Shown: piece after piece, positions 1 to 6,776 of the stretch
Numbering within the stretch: the first letter of the stretch is position 1
Layout of the letters: every line of letters begins with the position of its first letter
Assembly: GCA_964448305.1 (NCBI GenBank)
Contig: CAYUWB010000039.1
Location: 1-7,807 of the forward strand
From: Thioglobus_C sp964448305
GTDB taxonomy: Bacteria; Pseudomonadota; Gammaproteobacteria; PS1; Pseudothioglobaceae
DNA length: 7,807 nt
Reading direction: 5' to 3'
Position numbers and translations under genes: made by a program
The notes under the pieces: generated by a model
Told to the model about the DNA's origin: nothing
Databases searched by the model: none
The model's input: the letters and a program-made list of their open reading frames with translations, nothing else

Positions 1-90
1 CGTGAAGGCTACTATTGTCGCGACAATAAAGACATAAATGAAATTGTCTTTAATAAAACAGTCAGTTTAAGAGATACTTGGAGCAACTAA
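1..90 (+). CDS. glnS: Glutaminyl-tRNA synthetase, C-terminal end (partial)
   Basis: Frame 1 is open from the first base to a TAA at 88-90 and gives 29 residues. They begin REGYYCRDNKD and end FNKTVSLRDTWSN. This matches from memory the end of gammaproteobacterial GlnRS (E. coli has REGYFCLDS near the end, then FNRTVGLRDTW). GlnRS charges tRNA-Gln with glutamine in the cytoplasm; the tail seen here belongs to the C-terminal anticodon-binding beta-barrel. The rest of the gene lies to the left of the window. It converges with the toxin gene on the other strand, with one base between the two stop codons and no room for a separate terminator. The call rests on a short stretch, but the residues are distinctive. 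Confidence 0.85.
   Translation, partial: REGYYCRDNKDINEIVFNKTVSLRDTWSN
13..52. repeat. Perfect 16-bp palindrome and adjacent 8-bp stem
   Basis: Bases 13-28 (TATTGTCGCGACAATA) form a perfect palindrome with no spacer. Immediately after, 27-34 (TAAAGACA) pairs with 45-52 (TGTCTTTA) around a 10-base loop. Both lie in the last codons of glnS and also in the path of transcripts leaving the toxin gene on the other strand. Neither is followed by a clear U-run, so a terminator role is only possible, not shown. Codon choice alone could have produced them. Confidence 0.5.
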
Positions 91-91
91 A

Positions 92-472
92 TTACAATAG
101 ATTTAAGCCATTAATCACATATTGATCAAACTTAGAATCATCACTAATTAGTGAAAAATCTTTACTAATTGTCTGAGCTATAATCATCCTATCAAATGGG
201 TCTTTATGGTGCAATGGAAGCTTGGATAACTGTAAAGCGTCTTTCGCATCAAAAGACATAATTTCAACATCCATTGCATTGGCAGCTTGTTCAATATCAA
301 AATCTATTGTTAGTTTTCCAATGGAAGATTTAATGATAAGCTCAACCATGCTCATTGAACTTAAGTAAATACTGTTATTTGTATCTTCTATATGGCTAAA
401 GTACGAACCGTCTATTTTAGATGGGTCATTTAATAGCCATAGAAAAACATGTGTATCAATAATGATATTCAT
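92..472 (-). CDS. vapC: PIN-domain ribonuclease toxin, VapC-like
   Basis: 126 residues, the usual size for a single-domain PIN toxin. The acidic metal-binding residues are in the expected order: D6 in IDTHVFLWLL, E44 in SMVELIIKSSIGKL, D94 in HKDPFDRMIIAQ, and D111/D112 in LISDDSKFDQY. PIN toxins are Mg/Mn-dependent RNases that cut tRNA, rRNA or mRNA in the cytoplasm and are held inactive by a cognate antitoxin; the target of this one cannot be read from sequence. The IDTHxFLW and HxDPFDRxxxAQ forms are typical of the subgroup paired with Phd-type antitoxins. Its ATG overlaps the antitoxin stop by one base (TAATG) and no SD is visible, so translation is probably coupled. No catalytic residue appears lost, so it is probably active. 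Four 60-base lines here (121-360) count 79/240 G+C, lower than nearby clpA. Confidence 0.88.
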   Translation of the reverse strand: MNIIIDTHVFLWLLNDPSKIDGSYFSHIEDTNNSIYLSSMSMVELIIKSSIGKLTIDFDIEQAANAMDVEIMSFDAKDALQLSKLPLHHKDPFDRMIIAQTISKDFSLISDDSKFDQYVINGLNLL

Positions 473-714
473 TATTGAGCGTCATAAAATAGATTTTCTA
501 TTTCTTGTGAATCATTATTAAAATCGTTTGGTATATCAAGTTTTCCTTGCATTTGACCAAAAACTCGTTGCCTTGCATCTTCTTTATAGGGCACGATTTT
601 AGCAACCTTAGTGTGGCGTTTGCCATACTCAATAATAAACTCTTCACCGTTAGAAACTTGTTTCAAAATATCGGAAAAATTTGTTTTGAATTGCCCTACT
701 TGTACAGTTTGCAT
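472..714 (-). CDS. Phd/YefM-family antitoxin
   Basis: 80 residues. The N-terminal part (about 1-45) has the Phd/YefM fold signature: VGQFKTNFSDILKQV, then NGEEFIIEYGKRHTKVAKIVPY. Family members bind operator DNA as dimers through this part. The charged C-terminal part (about 46-80, with GKLDIPNDF) resembles the flexible segment that wraps around and blocks a PIN toxin. It is the first gene of the pair, as usual for antitoxins. The ATG at 714 is well fixed by an AGGAGG six bases upstream. A promoter with overlapping palindromes lies just ahead, which fits autorepression by the antitoxin or the antitoxin-toxin complex; that regulation is inferred from the family. Confidence 0.88.
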   Translation of the reverse strand: MQTVQVGQFKTNFSDILKQVSNGEEFIIEYGKRHTKVAKIVPYKEDARQRVFGQMQGKLDIPNDFNNDSQEIENLFYDAQ

Positions 715-720
715 TACCAG

Positions 721-726
721 CCTCCT
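721..726 (-). promoter_or_regulatory. Consensus Shine-Dalgarno of the antitoxin
   Basis: The minus strand reads AGGAGG here, six bases before the ATG. It is the only full-consensus ribosome binding site in the window and decides the antitoxin start. It should favour antitoxin synthesis over the downstream toxin, which has no SD. Confidence 0.85.
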
Positions 727-743
727 ATATTTAATATGGTTTG

Positions 744-771
744 ATTATAACACAACTTGTCAAGTTGACAA
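744..771 (-). promoter_or_regulatory. Promoter of the toxin-antitoxin operon
   Basis: On the minus strand, TTGTCA (766-771, 5/6 match to -35) is followed after 16 bases by TATAAT (744-749, perfect -10). Transcription should start near 737, giving a leader of about 23 bases that carries the AGGAGG. The -35 box starts four bases after the surE stop codon, so the cassette need not rely on read-through from the clp/surE genes. Confidence 0.8.
754..771. promoter_or_regulatory. Overlapping palindromic operator in the promoter
   Basis: Two perfect inverted repeats overlap. AACTTG-T-CAAGTT spans 754-766 and TTGTCAA-G-TTGACAA spans 757-771. They cover the -35 box and most of the spacer. Phd/YefM antitoxins repress by binding short palindromes at their own promoter, so this is the likely operator. 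Two shifted palindromes could give two alternative or cooperative dimer positions. Confidence 0.75.
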
Positions 772-774
772 ATA

Positions 775-1515
775 CTATATTTGATCTAGCCACATCGAAA
801 CAGTGTCAATCTCATTGTATTTGGTTAGATCAATTTGCAGAGGGGTGACTGATACATAGTTATTGCTAATTGCATGAAAATCTGTACCTACGCCGTTATC
901 AGCCTCTTTGCCATTCTCACCTATCCAATATAAAGACGCATCGTCCTTGTCTTGAATGCTTTGTTCTGACATGTGACGTTTACCTAGGCGCGTGGTTTGA
1001 AATCCCTTTATCTCATCAAAATTTACATCGGGCACATTAACATTAAGCACTGTGTCATGAGAGAGCTGTGAAGTATGAATCGCATTAACGACTTGCTGCG
1101 CAACTTTGCCCGCAGTTTCAAAATGATCACCTTTCCAGCTTGCTAGAGAAATAGCGATAGATGGCAAACCTAAAAAACGCCCCTCAATTGCACCAGCCAC
1201 TGTGCCAGAATAAACAACATCATCGCCTAGATTAGGGCCAAAGTTAATGCCAGTGACCACTAGATCAATTTTATCTTTTAAGAAACCACAGAGTGCTAAA
1301 TGCACACAATCAGAAGGGGTGGCATCAATGCTATAAATATTAGTATCGACCTTAATCGGCTGGAGTGGCTTATCTAATGTTAAAGAACTGCTAGCAGCAG
1401 ATTTATTTTCATTAGGTGCAACAACCACTACCTCGTGATCTTTTGATAAATATTGGGCTAAGGTTTTAATACCTTCGGCCTGATAGCCGTCATCATTGCT
1501 GATTAAAATTTTCAT
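775..1515 (-). CDS. surE: 5'/3'-nucleotidase SurE
   Basis: 246 residues, normal for SurE. Family signatures are clear: ISNDDGYQAEGI at the N-terminus with metal ligands D8 and D9, NKSAASSSLTL with S39, TPSDCVHLAL at 66-75, and GINFGPNLGDDVVYSGT with N91. The family dephosphorylates nucleoside 5'- and 3'-monophosphates, and some members cut short polyphosphate. It is cytoplasmic and associated with stationary-phase and stress survival. The ATG directly abuts the clpA stop (TAAATG) with no evident SD, so translational coupling to clpA is likely. In E. coli surE sits with pcm, nlpD and rpoS; none of these is next to it here. It ends four bases before the toxin-antitoxin promoter. Confidence 0.95.
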   Translation of the reverse strand: MKILISNDDGYQAEGIKTLAQYLSKDHEVVVVAPNENKSAASSSLTLDKPLQPIKVDTNIYSIDATPSDCVHLALCGFLKDKIDLVVTGINFGPNLGDDVVYSGTVAGAIEGRFLGLPSIAISLASWKGDHFETAGKVAQQVVNAIHTSQLSHDTVLNVNVPDVNFDEIKGFQTTRLGKRHMSEQSIQDKDDASLYWIGENGKEADNGVGTDFHAISNNYVSVTPLQIDLTKYNEIDTVSMWLDQI

Positions 1516-3735
1516 TTAAGAAATGTTAAGTACGACTGCGTCTTTTTTAATACCAACTTTAACCGTGCCACCGTTAATCAGCTTACCAAATAAGAGTTCG
1601 TCAGCCAACGGTTTACGAATTTCTTTTTCAATCAGACGTGACATTGGGCGGGCACCCATTTTTGCGTCATAACCATTTTTAGCAAACCACTTACGCGATG
1701 CATCTGACACAATTAACGATACGTTTTTTTCCTCTAACGTGGCTTCTAGCTCAAATAAGAATTTGTTTACCACGTAAACAATCGTGTCTTTATTAAGCGA
1801 ATTAAAGTAAATAATCTCAGATAGGCGGTTTCTAAACTCTGGGGTAAAGGTTTTTTTAAGTTCCCCTTCATAATCAAGCGAATGATCTTGCTCGCTAAAA
1901 CCAATCGAAGCACGCTGAACATTATGTGCGCCGACATTGGAAGTCATAACCAAAATCACGTTTCTAAAATCAACCTCACGCCCATTCGCATCAGTGAGCT
2001 TACCGTTGTCCATCACTTGCAACAACAAGTTAAAAATATCAGGATGGGCTTTTTCAACTTCATCAAGCAACAACACTGCATACGGATTAGAATTAACAGC
2101 TTCTGTTAATAATCCACCTTCATCATAACCCACATAACCTGGCGGCGAGCCAATGAGTTTAGACATAGAGTGGCGCTCCATATACTCACTCATATCAAAG
2201 CGTAGTAACTTCACGCCCATAATTCGGGACAGTTGTTTGCAGATCTCTGTTTTACCAACACCCGTTGGGCCAGCAAACAAGAACGAACCCATTGGCTTGT
2301 CTTCATGAGCAAGACCAGAACGAGCAAGCTTGATTGAGGTTGATAAGCTTTCAACCGCCTTATCTTGGCCGAATACACCGAGTTTAAGTTCTTGTTCTAA
2401 ATTTTTAAGTAGAGATTTATCATCATTGGTTACCTGACGTGATGGAATACGCGCCAACTTAGCAATAATATCCTCAATATCACTCACGCCAATGTTAATC
2501 TTGCGTTTGGATTTTGGACGAATTTGTTGTAATGCGCCCACCTCATCAATAATATCAATCGCCTTATCTGGCAGGCGCCTGTCGTTCATATGCCTATGTG
2601 AAAGCTCAGCAGCTGAAATAAGTGCTGCTTTTGAGTACTTGACTTTGTGATGGTCTTGATAATATTTTTTAAGCCCGTGTAGGATCTTAACCGTATCATC
2701 CACAGAAGGCTCATCGATATCAATTTTTTGAAATCGACGTGTGAGCGCATGGTCTTTTTCAAAAACTTTGCGGTATTCTTCATACGTGGTCGATCCCATA
2801 CATTTAAGCGAGCCATCAGCTAAGGCTGGTTTAAGTAGATTAGAGGCATCTAATGAACCACCCGAAACACTACCAGCACCAATCAGCGTGTGAATTTCAT
2901 CAATAAACAAAATTGCGTGTGGGATTTTCTCAAGATCGGTCAATACGGCTTTTAGGCGTTTTTCAAAATCACCACGATATTTTGTGCCAGCGATTAGCAC
3001 ACCAATATCCAATGAATAAATACTGGCCTCTTTTAATACCTCTGGTACTTTTCCGTCTACAATTTTTTTAGCAATACCTTCGGCAATGGCAGTTTTACCG
3101 ACACCGGCCTGGCCAACAAATAGAGGGTTGTTTTTACGACGACGAGACAAAACTTGCACCGTACGAGTTACTTCTTCTTCTCTACCTAGTAGAGGGTCAA
3201 TCTTGCCAGCTTTAGCTTTTTCACACAAATTAATCGTGTAGGATTCCAACGCTGTCTTTTTGGTTTTTTTCTGATCAGACTCAATCTTAGGAGATTCTTC
3301 GATTGTTTCTGGTGCTTGCGTTGAAATCGCCTCCATCACATCAAGACGTGAGATATTATTAAGCTTTAATAAATAAACCGCATGAGACTCTTTCTCAGAA
3401 AAAATACTCACCAAGACATTCATTGCATATACAGTAGTCTTTTGTGCTGATTGTGCTTGATAAACACTGCGCTGTAAAACACGCTGAAAACCAACGGTTG
3501 GCACAATATCGACTTCTGATTCTTGTGGAATGAGTGGCGTATGCGAATCAATATATTCCTCTAATTCTGCACGTAATTCGTCAATATTAGTACGCTTGTT
3601 GCGCAAGAAAGTGACCACTTCATCGATATTAAGTAGCGCTAACAATAGGTGCTCCACTGTCACAAATTCAAGGCGATTATTACGCGCTTGTGTCATAATA
3701 AAGTTAATTTCTTGTTGTAGGCCTGTTTCAATCAT
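1516..3735 (-). CDS. clpA: ATP-dependent Clp protease ATP-binding subunit ClpA
   Basis: 739 residues, close to E. coli ClpA (758). An N-domain (about 1-142) opens with LQQEINFIMTQARNNRLEF and VEHLLLALL, the helical repeat that docks ClpS. A charged linker (about 143-162) follows. AAA+ domain D1 has Walker A GQAGVGKT (208-215), Walker B ILFIDE (275-280), pore loop KYRG (252-255) and arginines R333/R334. D2 has Walker A GPTGVGKT (489-496), Walker B LLLDE (555-559), pore loop GYVG (533-536) and sensor-2 GAR (694-696). The IGF tripeptide at 611-613 is the ClpP-docking loop, and there is no ClpB-type middle coiled coil, so this is ClpA. It unfolds substrates and feeds them to ClpP, which is not encoded in this window. 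The start aligns with E. coli ClpA. It has no SD; a -10 box lies just upstream. Confidence 0.97.
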   Translation of the reverse strand: MIETGLQQEINFIMTQARNNRLEFVTVEHLLLALLNIDEVVTFLRNKRTNIDELRAELEEYIDSHTPLIPQESEVDIVPTVGFQRVLQRSVYQAQSAQKTTVYAMNVLVSIFSEKESHAVYLLKLNNISRLDVMEAISTQAPETIEESPKIESDQKKTKKTALESYTINLCEKAKAGKIDPLLGREEEVTRTVQVLSRRRKNNPLFVGQAGVGKTAIAEGIAKKIVDGKVPEVLKEASIYSLDIGVLIAGTKYRGDFEKRLKAVLTDLEKIPHAILFIDEIHTLIGAGSVSGGSLDASNLLKPALADGSLKCMGSTTYEEYRKVFEKDHALTRRFQKIDIDEPSVDDTVKILHGLKKYYQDHHKVKYSKAALISAAELSHRHMNDRRLPDKAIDIIDEVGALQQIRPKSKRKINIGVSDIEDIIAKLARIPSRQVTNDDKSLLKNLEQELKLGVFGQDKAVESLSTSIKLARSGLAHEDKPMGSFLFAGPTGVGKTEICKQLSRIMGVKLLRFDMSEYMERHSMSKLIGSPPGYVGYDEGGLLTEAVNSNPYAVLLLDEVEKAHPDIFNLLLQVMDNGKLTDANGREVDFRNVILVMTSNVGAHNVQRASIGFSEQDHSLDYEGELKKTFTPEFRNRLSEIIYFNSLNKDTIVYVVNKFLFELEATLEEKNVSLIVSDASRKWFAKNGYDAKMGARPMSRLIEKEIRKPLADELLFGKLINGGTVKVGIKKDAVVLNIS

Positions 3736-3741
3736 AGTTAT

Positions 3742-3750
3742 ATTATAGCA
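3742..3750 (-). promoter_or_regulatory. Extended -10 promoter just before clpA
   Basis: The minus strand reads TGCTATAAT, a perfect extended -10 (TGnTATAAT), in the 28-base gap between clpS and clpA. Only six bases separate the TATAAT from the clpA ATG, so transcription would start at or next to the A of the start codon. No good -35 is seen at 16-18 bases, which extended -10 promoters can tolerate. If real, it makes a leaderless clpA(-surE) mRNA independent of clpS. Confidence 0.5.
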
Positions 3751-3763
3751 AATCAGTCTTCAA

Positions 3764-4063
3764 TTAATCACCTAGCTCACGAATTACACACATTAATGGT
3801 TGCTCATTTTTACGTGAAAAATCGATCACTTGAGAAACTTTAGTTTGTGCCACATCATGTGAATAAGTACCACACACCCCTTCTCCCTCAATATGTACTT
3901 TTAGCATAATGGCTTGTGCTGCTTGCTCGCTTTTAGAAAAAAATCGCTTAAGCACCTCGATAACGAATTCCATCGTGGTGTAATCATCATTCAGTAGCAA
4001 TACTTGAAACCGATTTGGTTTTTTGAGTTTTGATTTTGAGGTTTTAACAAGTGTTTTTGCCAT
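3764..4063 (-). CDS. clpS: ATP-dependent Clp protease adaptor ClpS
   Basis: 99 residues (E. coli ClpS has 106). A basic, flexible N-terminal tail (1-17) precedes the core. The N-degron pocket is intact: N25, D26, D27, T29 and M31 in LLNDDYTTMEFVIEVL, plus H57 in KVHIEGEG, matching E. coli N34, D35, D36, T38, M40 and H66 by offset. ClpS binds proteins with bulky hydrophobic N-terminal residues and hands them to the ClpA N-domain for degradation by ClpAP. In the classic arrangement it directly precedes clpA, as here. Its ATG lies one base after the lptG stop, with only a weak TAAGA ahead, so coupling to lptG translation is likely. Confidence 0.97.
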   Translation of the reverse strand: MAKTLVKTSKSKLKKPNRFQVLLLNDDYTTMEFVIEVLKRFFSKSEQAAQAIMLKVHIEGEGVCGTYSHDVAQTKVSQVIDFSRKNEQPLMCVIRELGD

Positions 4064-4064
4064 G

Positions 4065-5147
4065 TTATCTTACTGAAACTCGATATAGCATCAACATAGC
4101 GATAACAAATACAGCAACAGTTGGCAAAGAAGCGCTCAAAAGATGATTCAAGTCAAACCTAAGTGACAACATGCCGCCCATTCTTGAAGATAATTCAAAG
4201 AATAAACTGATAACCACACCTAAAAATATTTTGCGACCTAATGTTGAATCCCTTAATGATCCGAATACAAAAGGGATTGACAGAATGATCATTGCTATTA
4301 ATGTAAATGGTTTCATTAGCCTTGAATACAATTCAACTTCATACGCATCAGCGGATAGATCATTATTAGACAAAAAACGTACTTGCTTAAACAGCTGCCA
4401 AGTGGATAAAGCTTTAGGTTCTTTTTTAAGTGACTGGATTAATTCTTGGTCAAATGCTACTTCGGTTGTATATTTTTGTAGTGTTTGTTTGTCTAATACT
4501 GCAATTTTTTCGCTAGTATCGATTTGATAAGTGTTTGAATGTTTTAGCTCAACTACCTTACCATCAAAATCAGCTTTTTTACTAAAAACCACTGAATCTA
4601 TTTCGCCAGGATTGCTTAACTTAATAAGCGTTACATTATTAAAAATCTTACCATCTATATTGCGATCAACATGAATAAAATTATCACTGTCTTTAATCCA
4701 AAAACCTTGTTGATTAGCACCAACCACCCTTTGGCCTAATGCTTGAGCGCGATACTGCTTAGCATAATCAGAAGATATTGGCACGACAAACTCACCAAAT
4801 GCAATCATTATCACAATAAATATAACGCTGATTTTAAGTGTGGTTTTAGTGATCTCTGTTACTGGAATACCTGCGCCCCGCATAATGATCAGTTCACTAT
4901 TAGAGGCTAAATAACCCAACCCCAAGATTGCGCCTAGCAAAATAATGAGTGATGAAAGCATGTAAGTCATTGAAGGTATCAATAACCCAATATAGGTCAA
5001 CGCATCAATCAAGGTGTAGCTTGCACGCCCAATATCTTCCACTTCTTCTAAAAATTTAAAGAATGCAAAAACACCGACTAAAATTACCATAACAGATAAA
5101 GAATATTTCAGTAGTGTTTTAGCAATGTATCGGTCTAAGATTTTCAT
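4065..5147 (-). CDS. lptG: LPS export system permease LptG
   Basis: 360 residues, normal for LptG. The N-terminus MKILDRYIAKTLL resembles E. coli LptG (VLDRYIGKTI). Hydrophobic segments lie at about 12-32, 57-80 and 103-124, then a periplasmic jelly-roll region (about 130-265), then three more segments at about 278-297, 304-326 and 336-355: the standard 3+3 topology. LGLGYLASNSELIIMRGAG, RAQAL and QGFWIKDSDNFIHVDR are LptG-like and separate it from LptF. It works in the inner-membrane LptB2FG ABC complex, which pulls LPS from the membrane onto the LptC/A bridge. lptF usually lies directly upstream; here that place is taken by the divergent guaA, so LptF must be encoded elsewhere. No SD is visible; the reading rests on similarity at the N-terminus. 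Confidence 0.94.
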   Translation of the reverse strand: MKILDRYIAKTLLKYSLSVMVILVGVFAFFKFLEEVEDIGRASYTLIDALTYIGLLIPSMTYMLSSLIILLGAILGLGYLASNSELIIMRGAGIPVTEITKTTLKISVIFIVIMIAFGEFVVPISSDYAKQYRAQALGQRVVGANQQGFWIKDSDNFIHVDRNIDGKIFNNVTLIKLSNPGEIDSVVFSKKADFDGKVVELKHSNTYQIDTSEKIAVLDKQTLQKYTTEVAFDQELIQSLKKEPKALSTWQLFKQVRFLSNNDLSADAYEVELYSRLMKPFTLIAMIILSIPFVFGSLRDSTLGRKIFLGVVISLFFELSSRMGGMLSLRFDLNHLLSASLPTVAVFVIAMLMLYRVSVR

Positions 5148-5189
5148 TAAAATACTAGATTCAAAGGTTTAAATAATAACAGCACTATT
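5148..5189. promoter_or_regulatory. Divergent lptG/guaA promoter region
   Basis: These 42 AT-rich bases are all that lies between two divergent start codons. For guaA, AATAAT at 5172-5177 (5/6 match to -10) would give a leader of only a few bases; no good -35 is spaced from it. For lptG, TAGTAT on the minus strand (5152-5157, 4/6) is a weak -10 four bases before its ATG. Neither gene has an SD. The gap is too short for a riboswitch. Either the promoters overlap or they extend into the neighbouring coding sequence. Confidence 0.35.
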
Positions 5190-6767
5190 ATGACAAATAT
5201 TCACAGTGATAAAATCTTAATTCTTGATTTTGGCTCACAATATACGCAACTCATTGCCCGTCGTGTGCGCGAGATTGGTGTGTACTGTGAATTATTTCCT
5301 TATGATGTAGATGTGGGCTTTATTAAAGAATTCAACCCAAAAGGTGTTATTCTATCCGGTGGCCCTGATACTGTCACTACTAATGATTCGGCCAGAGCGC
5401 CACAAATTGTGTTTGACTTAGGCGTGCCAATTTTAGGTATTTGTTACGGCATGCAAACCATGGCCATGCAACTCGGCGGCAAAGCTAGCTCGGCTGACAA
5501 ACACGAATATGGCTTTGCACAAATCAAATGTGAAGACGATGTTTGCAAACTGTTTACCGACTTGCGTGATGACACCCACACTGCAGGCAATGCACTACTT
5601 GATGTGTGGATGAGTCACGGTATTGAAGTTAATGAGCTGCCTGAAGGTTTTAAACTAATCGCCTCAACGGATAATTGCGCAATTGCTGGCTTTGCTAACA
5701 GTGACAAGCATTACTACGGCTTGCAGTTTCACCCAGAAGTTACACATACCACACAAGGAAAACATATTCTTGATCGGTTTGTGAGTGGTATTTGTGATTG
5801 TGAAAAAAATTGGACAACTGAAAACATCATTACCGATCTTATTCAAAACCTTAAGGATCAAATCGGTGATGGCAATGTACTCTTAGGCCTATCAGGTGGT
5901 GTTGATTCCTCTGTGGTGGCGGCACTACTTCATCAAGCGATTGGCGATCAACTGACTTGTGTATTTGTGGATAACGGCTTACTCCGCCTTAACGAAGGCG
6001 ATGAAGTCATGCAAACCTTTGCTGATAATATGGGTGTCAAAGTCATTCGTGCTAATGCTCAAAAGAAATTTTATAATGCCTTAGCCAATGAAGCCGACCC
6101 TGAAAAGAAAAGAAAGATTATTGGCGGTGCGTTTATCGAGGTATTTGAAGAAGAAGCAAGAGAGCTTGACGATATTAAATTCTTAGCACAGGGCACGATT
6201 TACCCTGATGTCATCGAATCGGCCGGTGCTGCCTCTGGCAAAGCTAAAGTGATTAAGTCACACCATAATGTTGGTGGCCTTCCAGATGATCTTAAATTTG
6301 AATTGGTGGAGCCACTCAAAGAATTGTTTAAAGACGAAGTTCGTACTATCGGTGTAAAGCTTGGTATTCCTGCGCACATGTTGTACCGTCATCCATTCCC
6401 AGGTCCTGGTCTTGGCGTGCGCATCTTAGGCCAAGTCAAAGAAGAATACGCCAACATTCTGCGTGAAGCTGATGCAATCTTTATGCAAGAACTTTACAAT
6501 CATGATTTGTATGACAAAGTTGACCAAGCTTTCACGGTTTTCTTGCCGATTAAATCAGTCGGTGTGACGGGTGATGAGCGTCGTTATGACTATGTAGTAG
6601 CGTTACGCGCAGTTGAAACTATTGACTTTATGACCGCTCGCTGGGCAAGGCTTCCGTATGATTTCTTAGACTTTGTCTCAAACCGTATTATGAATGAAAT
6701 CACGCGTGTTTCACGTGTGGTCTATGACATCTCGGGCAAACCACCAGCCACCATCGAATGGGAATAA
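5190..6767 (+). CDS. guaA: GMP synthase (glutamine-hydrolysing)
   Basis: 525 residues, the same length as the E. coli enzyme, and collinear from the first residues (MTNIHSDKILILDFGSQYTQ). The N-terminal class I glutamine amidotransferase domain (about 8-200) has the nucleophile C85 in GICYGMQ and the H181/E183 pair in QFHPEVTH. The ATP-pyrophosphatase domain follows with P-loop SGGVDSS (235-241), then the C-terminal dimerisation domain with HPFPGPGLGVRI (401-412) and the ending KPPATIEWE. It converts XMP, glutamine and ATP to GMP in the cytoplasm, the last step of GMP synthesis. All key residues are present. guaB is not adjacent. No SD precedes the ATG. It is followed after 10 bases by a long inverted repeat and then tadA on the same strand. 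Confidence 0.98.
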   Translation: MTNIHSDKILILDFGSQYTQLIARRVREIGVYCELFPYDVDVGFIKEFNPKGVILSGGPDTVTTNDSARAPQIVFDLGVPILGICYGMQTMAMQLGGKASSADKHEYGFAQIKCEDDVCKLFTDLRDDTHTAGNALLDVWMSHGIEVNELPEGFKLIASTDNCAIAGFANSDKHYYGLQFHPEVTHTTQGKHILDRFVSGICDCEKNWTTENIITDLIQNLKDQIGDGNVLLGLSGGVDSSVVAALLHQAIGDQLTCVFVDNGLLRLNEGDEVMQTFADNMGVKVIRANAQKKFYNALANEADPEKKRKIIGGAFIEVFEEEARELDDIKFLAQGTIYPDVIESAGAASGKAKVIKSHHNVGGLPDDLKFELVEPLKELFKDEVRTIGVKLGIPAHMLYRHPFPGPGLGVRILGQVKEEYANILREADAIFMQELYNHDLYDKVDQAFTVFLPIKSVGVTGDERRYDYVVALRAVETIDFMTARWARLPYDFLDFVSNRIMNEITRVSRVVYDISGKPPATIEWE

Positions 6768-6776
6768 TACTTCGTC

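Noticed and set aside
547..744. Plus-strand open frame of 65 codons opposite the antitoxin
   Set aside because: It overlaps the antitoxin and its SD and promoter, and has no recognisable content.
744..770. Minus-strand TTGACA eight bases before TATAAT as the toxin-antitoxin promoter
   Set aside because: The spacing is far too short for sigma70; the TTGTCA at 16 bases is the plausible -35, and TTGACA is part of the operator palindrome.
1882..2816. Several short open frames on both strands inside clpA
   Set aside because: All overlap conserved ClpA motifs in another frame and have no features of their own.
4171..4527. Plus-strand open frame of 118 codons inside lptG
   Set aside because: It lies wholly opposite well-supported lptG, resembles no family I know and has no ribosome binding site.
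5148..5189. Purine riboswitch ahead of guaA
   Set aside because: The gap is 42 bases, too short for a purine aptamer, and shows no paired stems.
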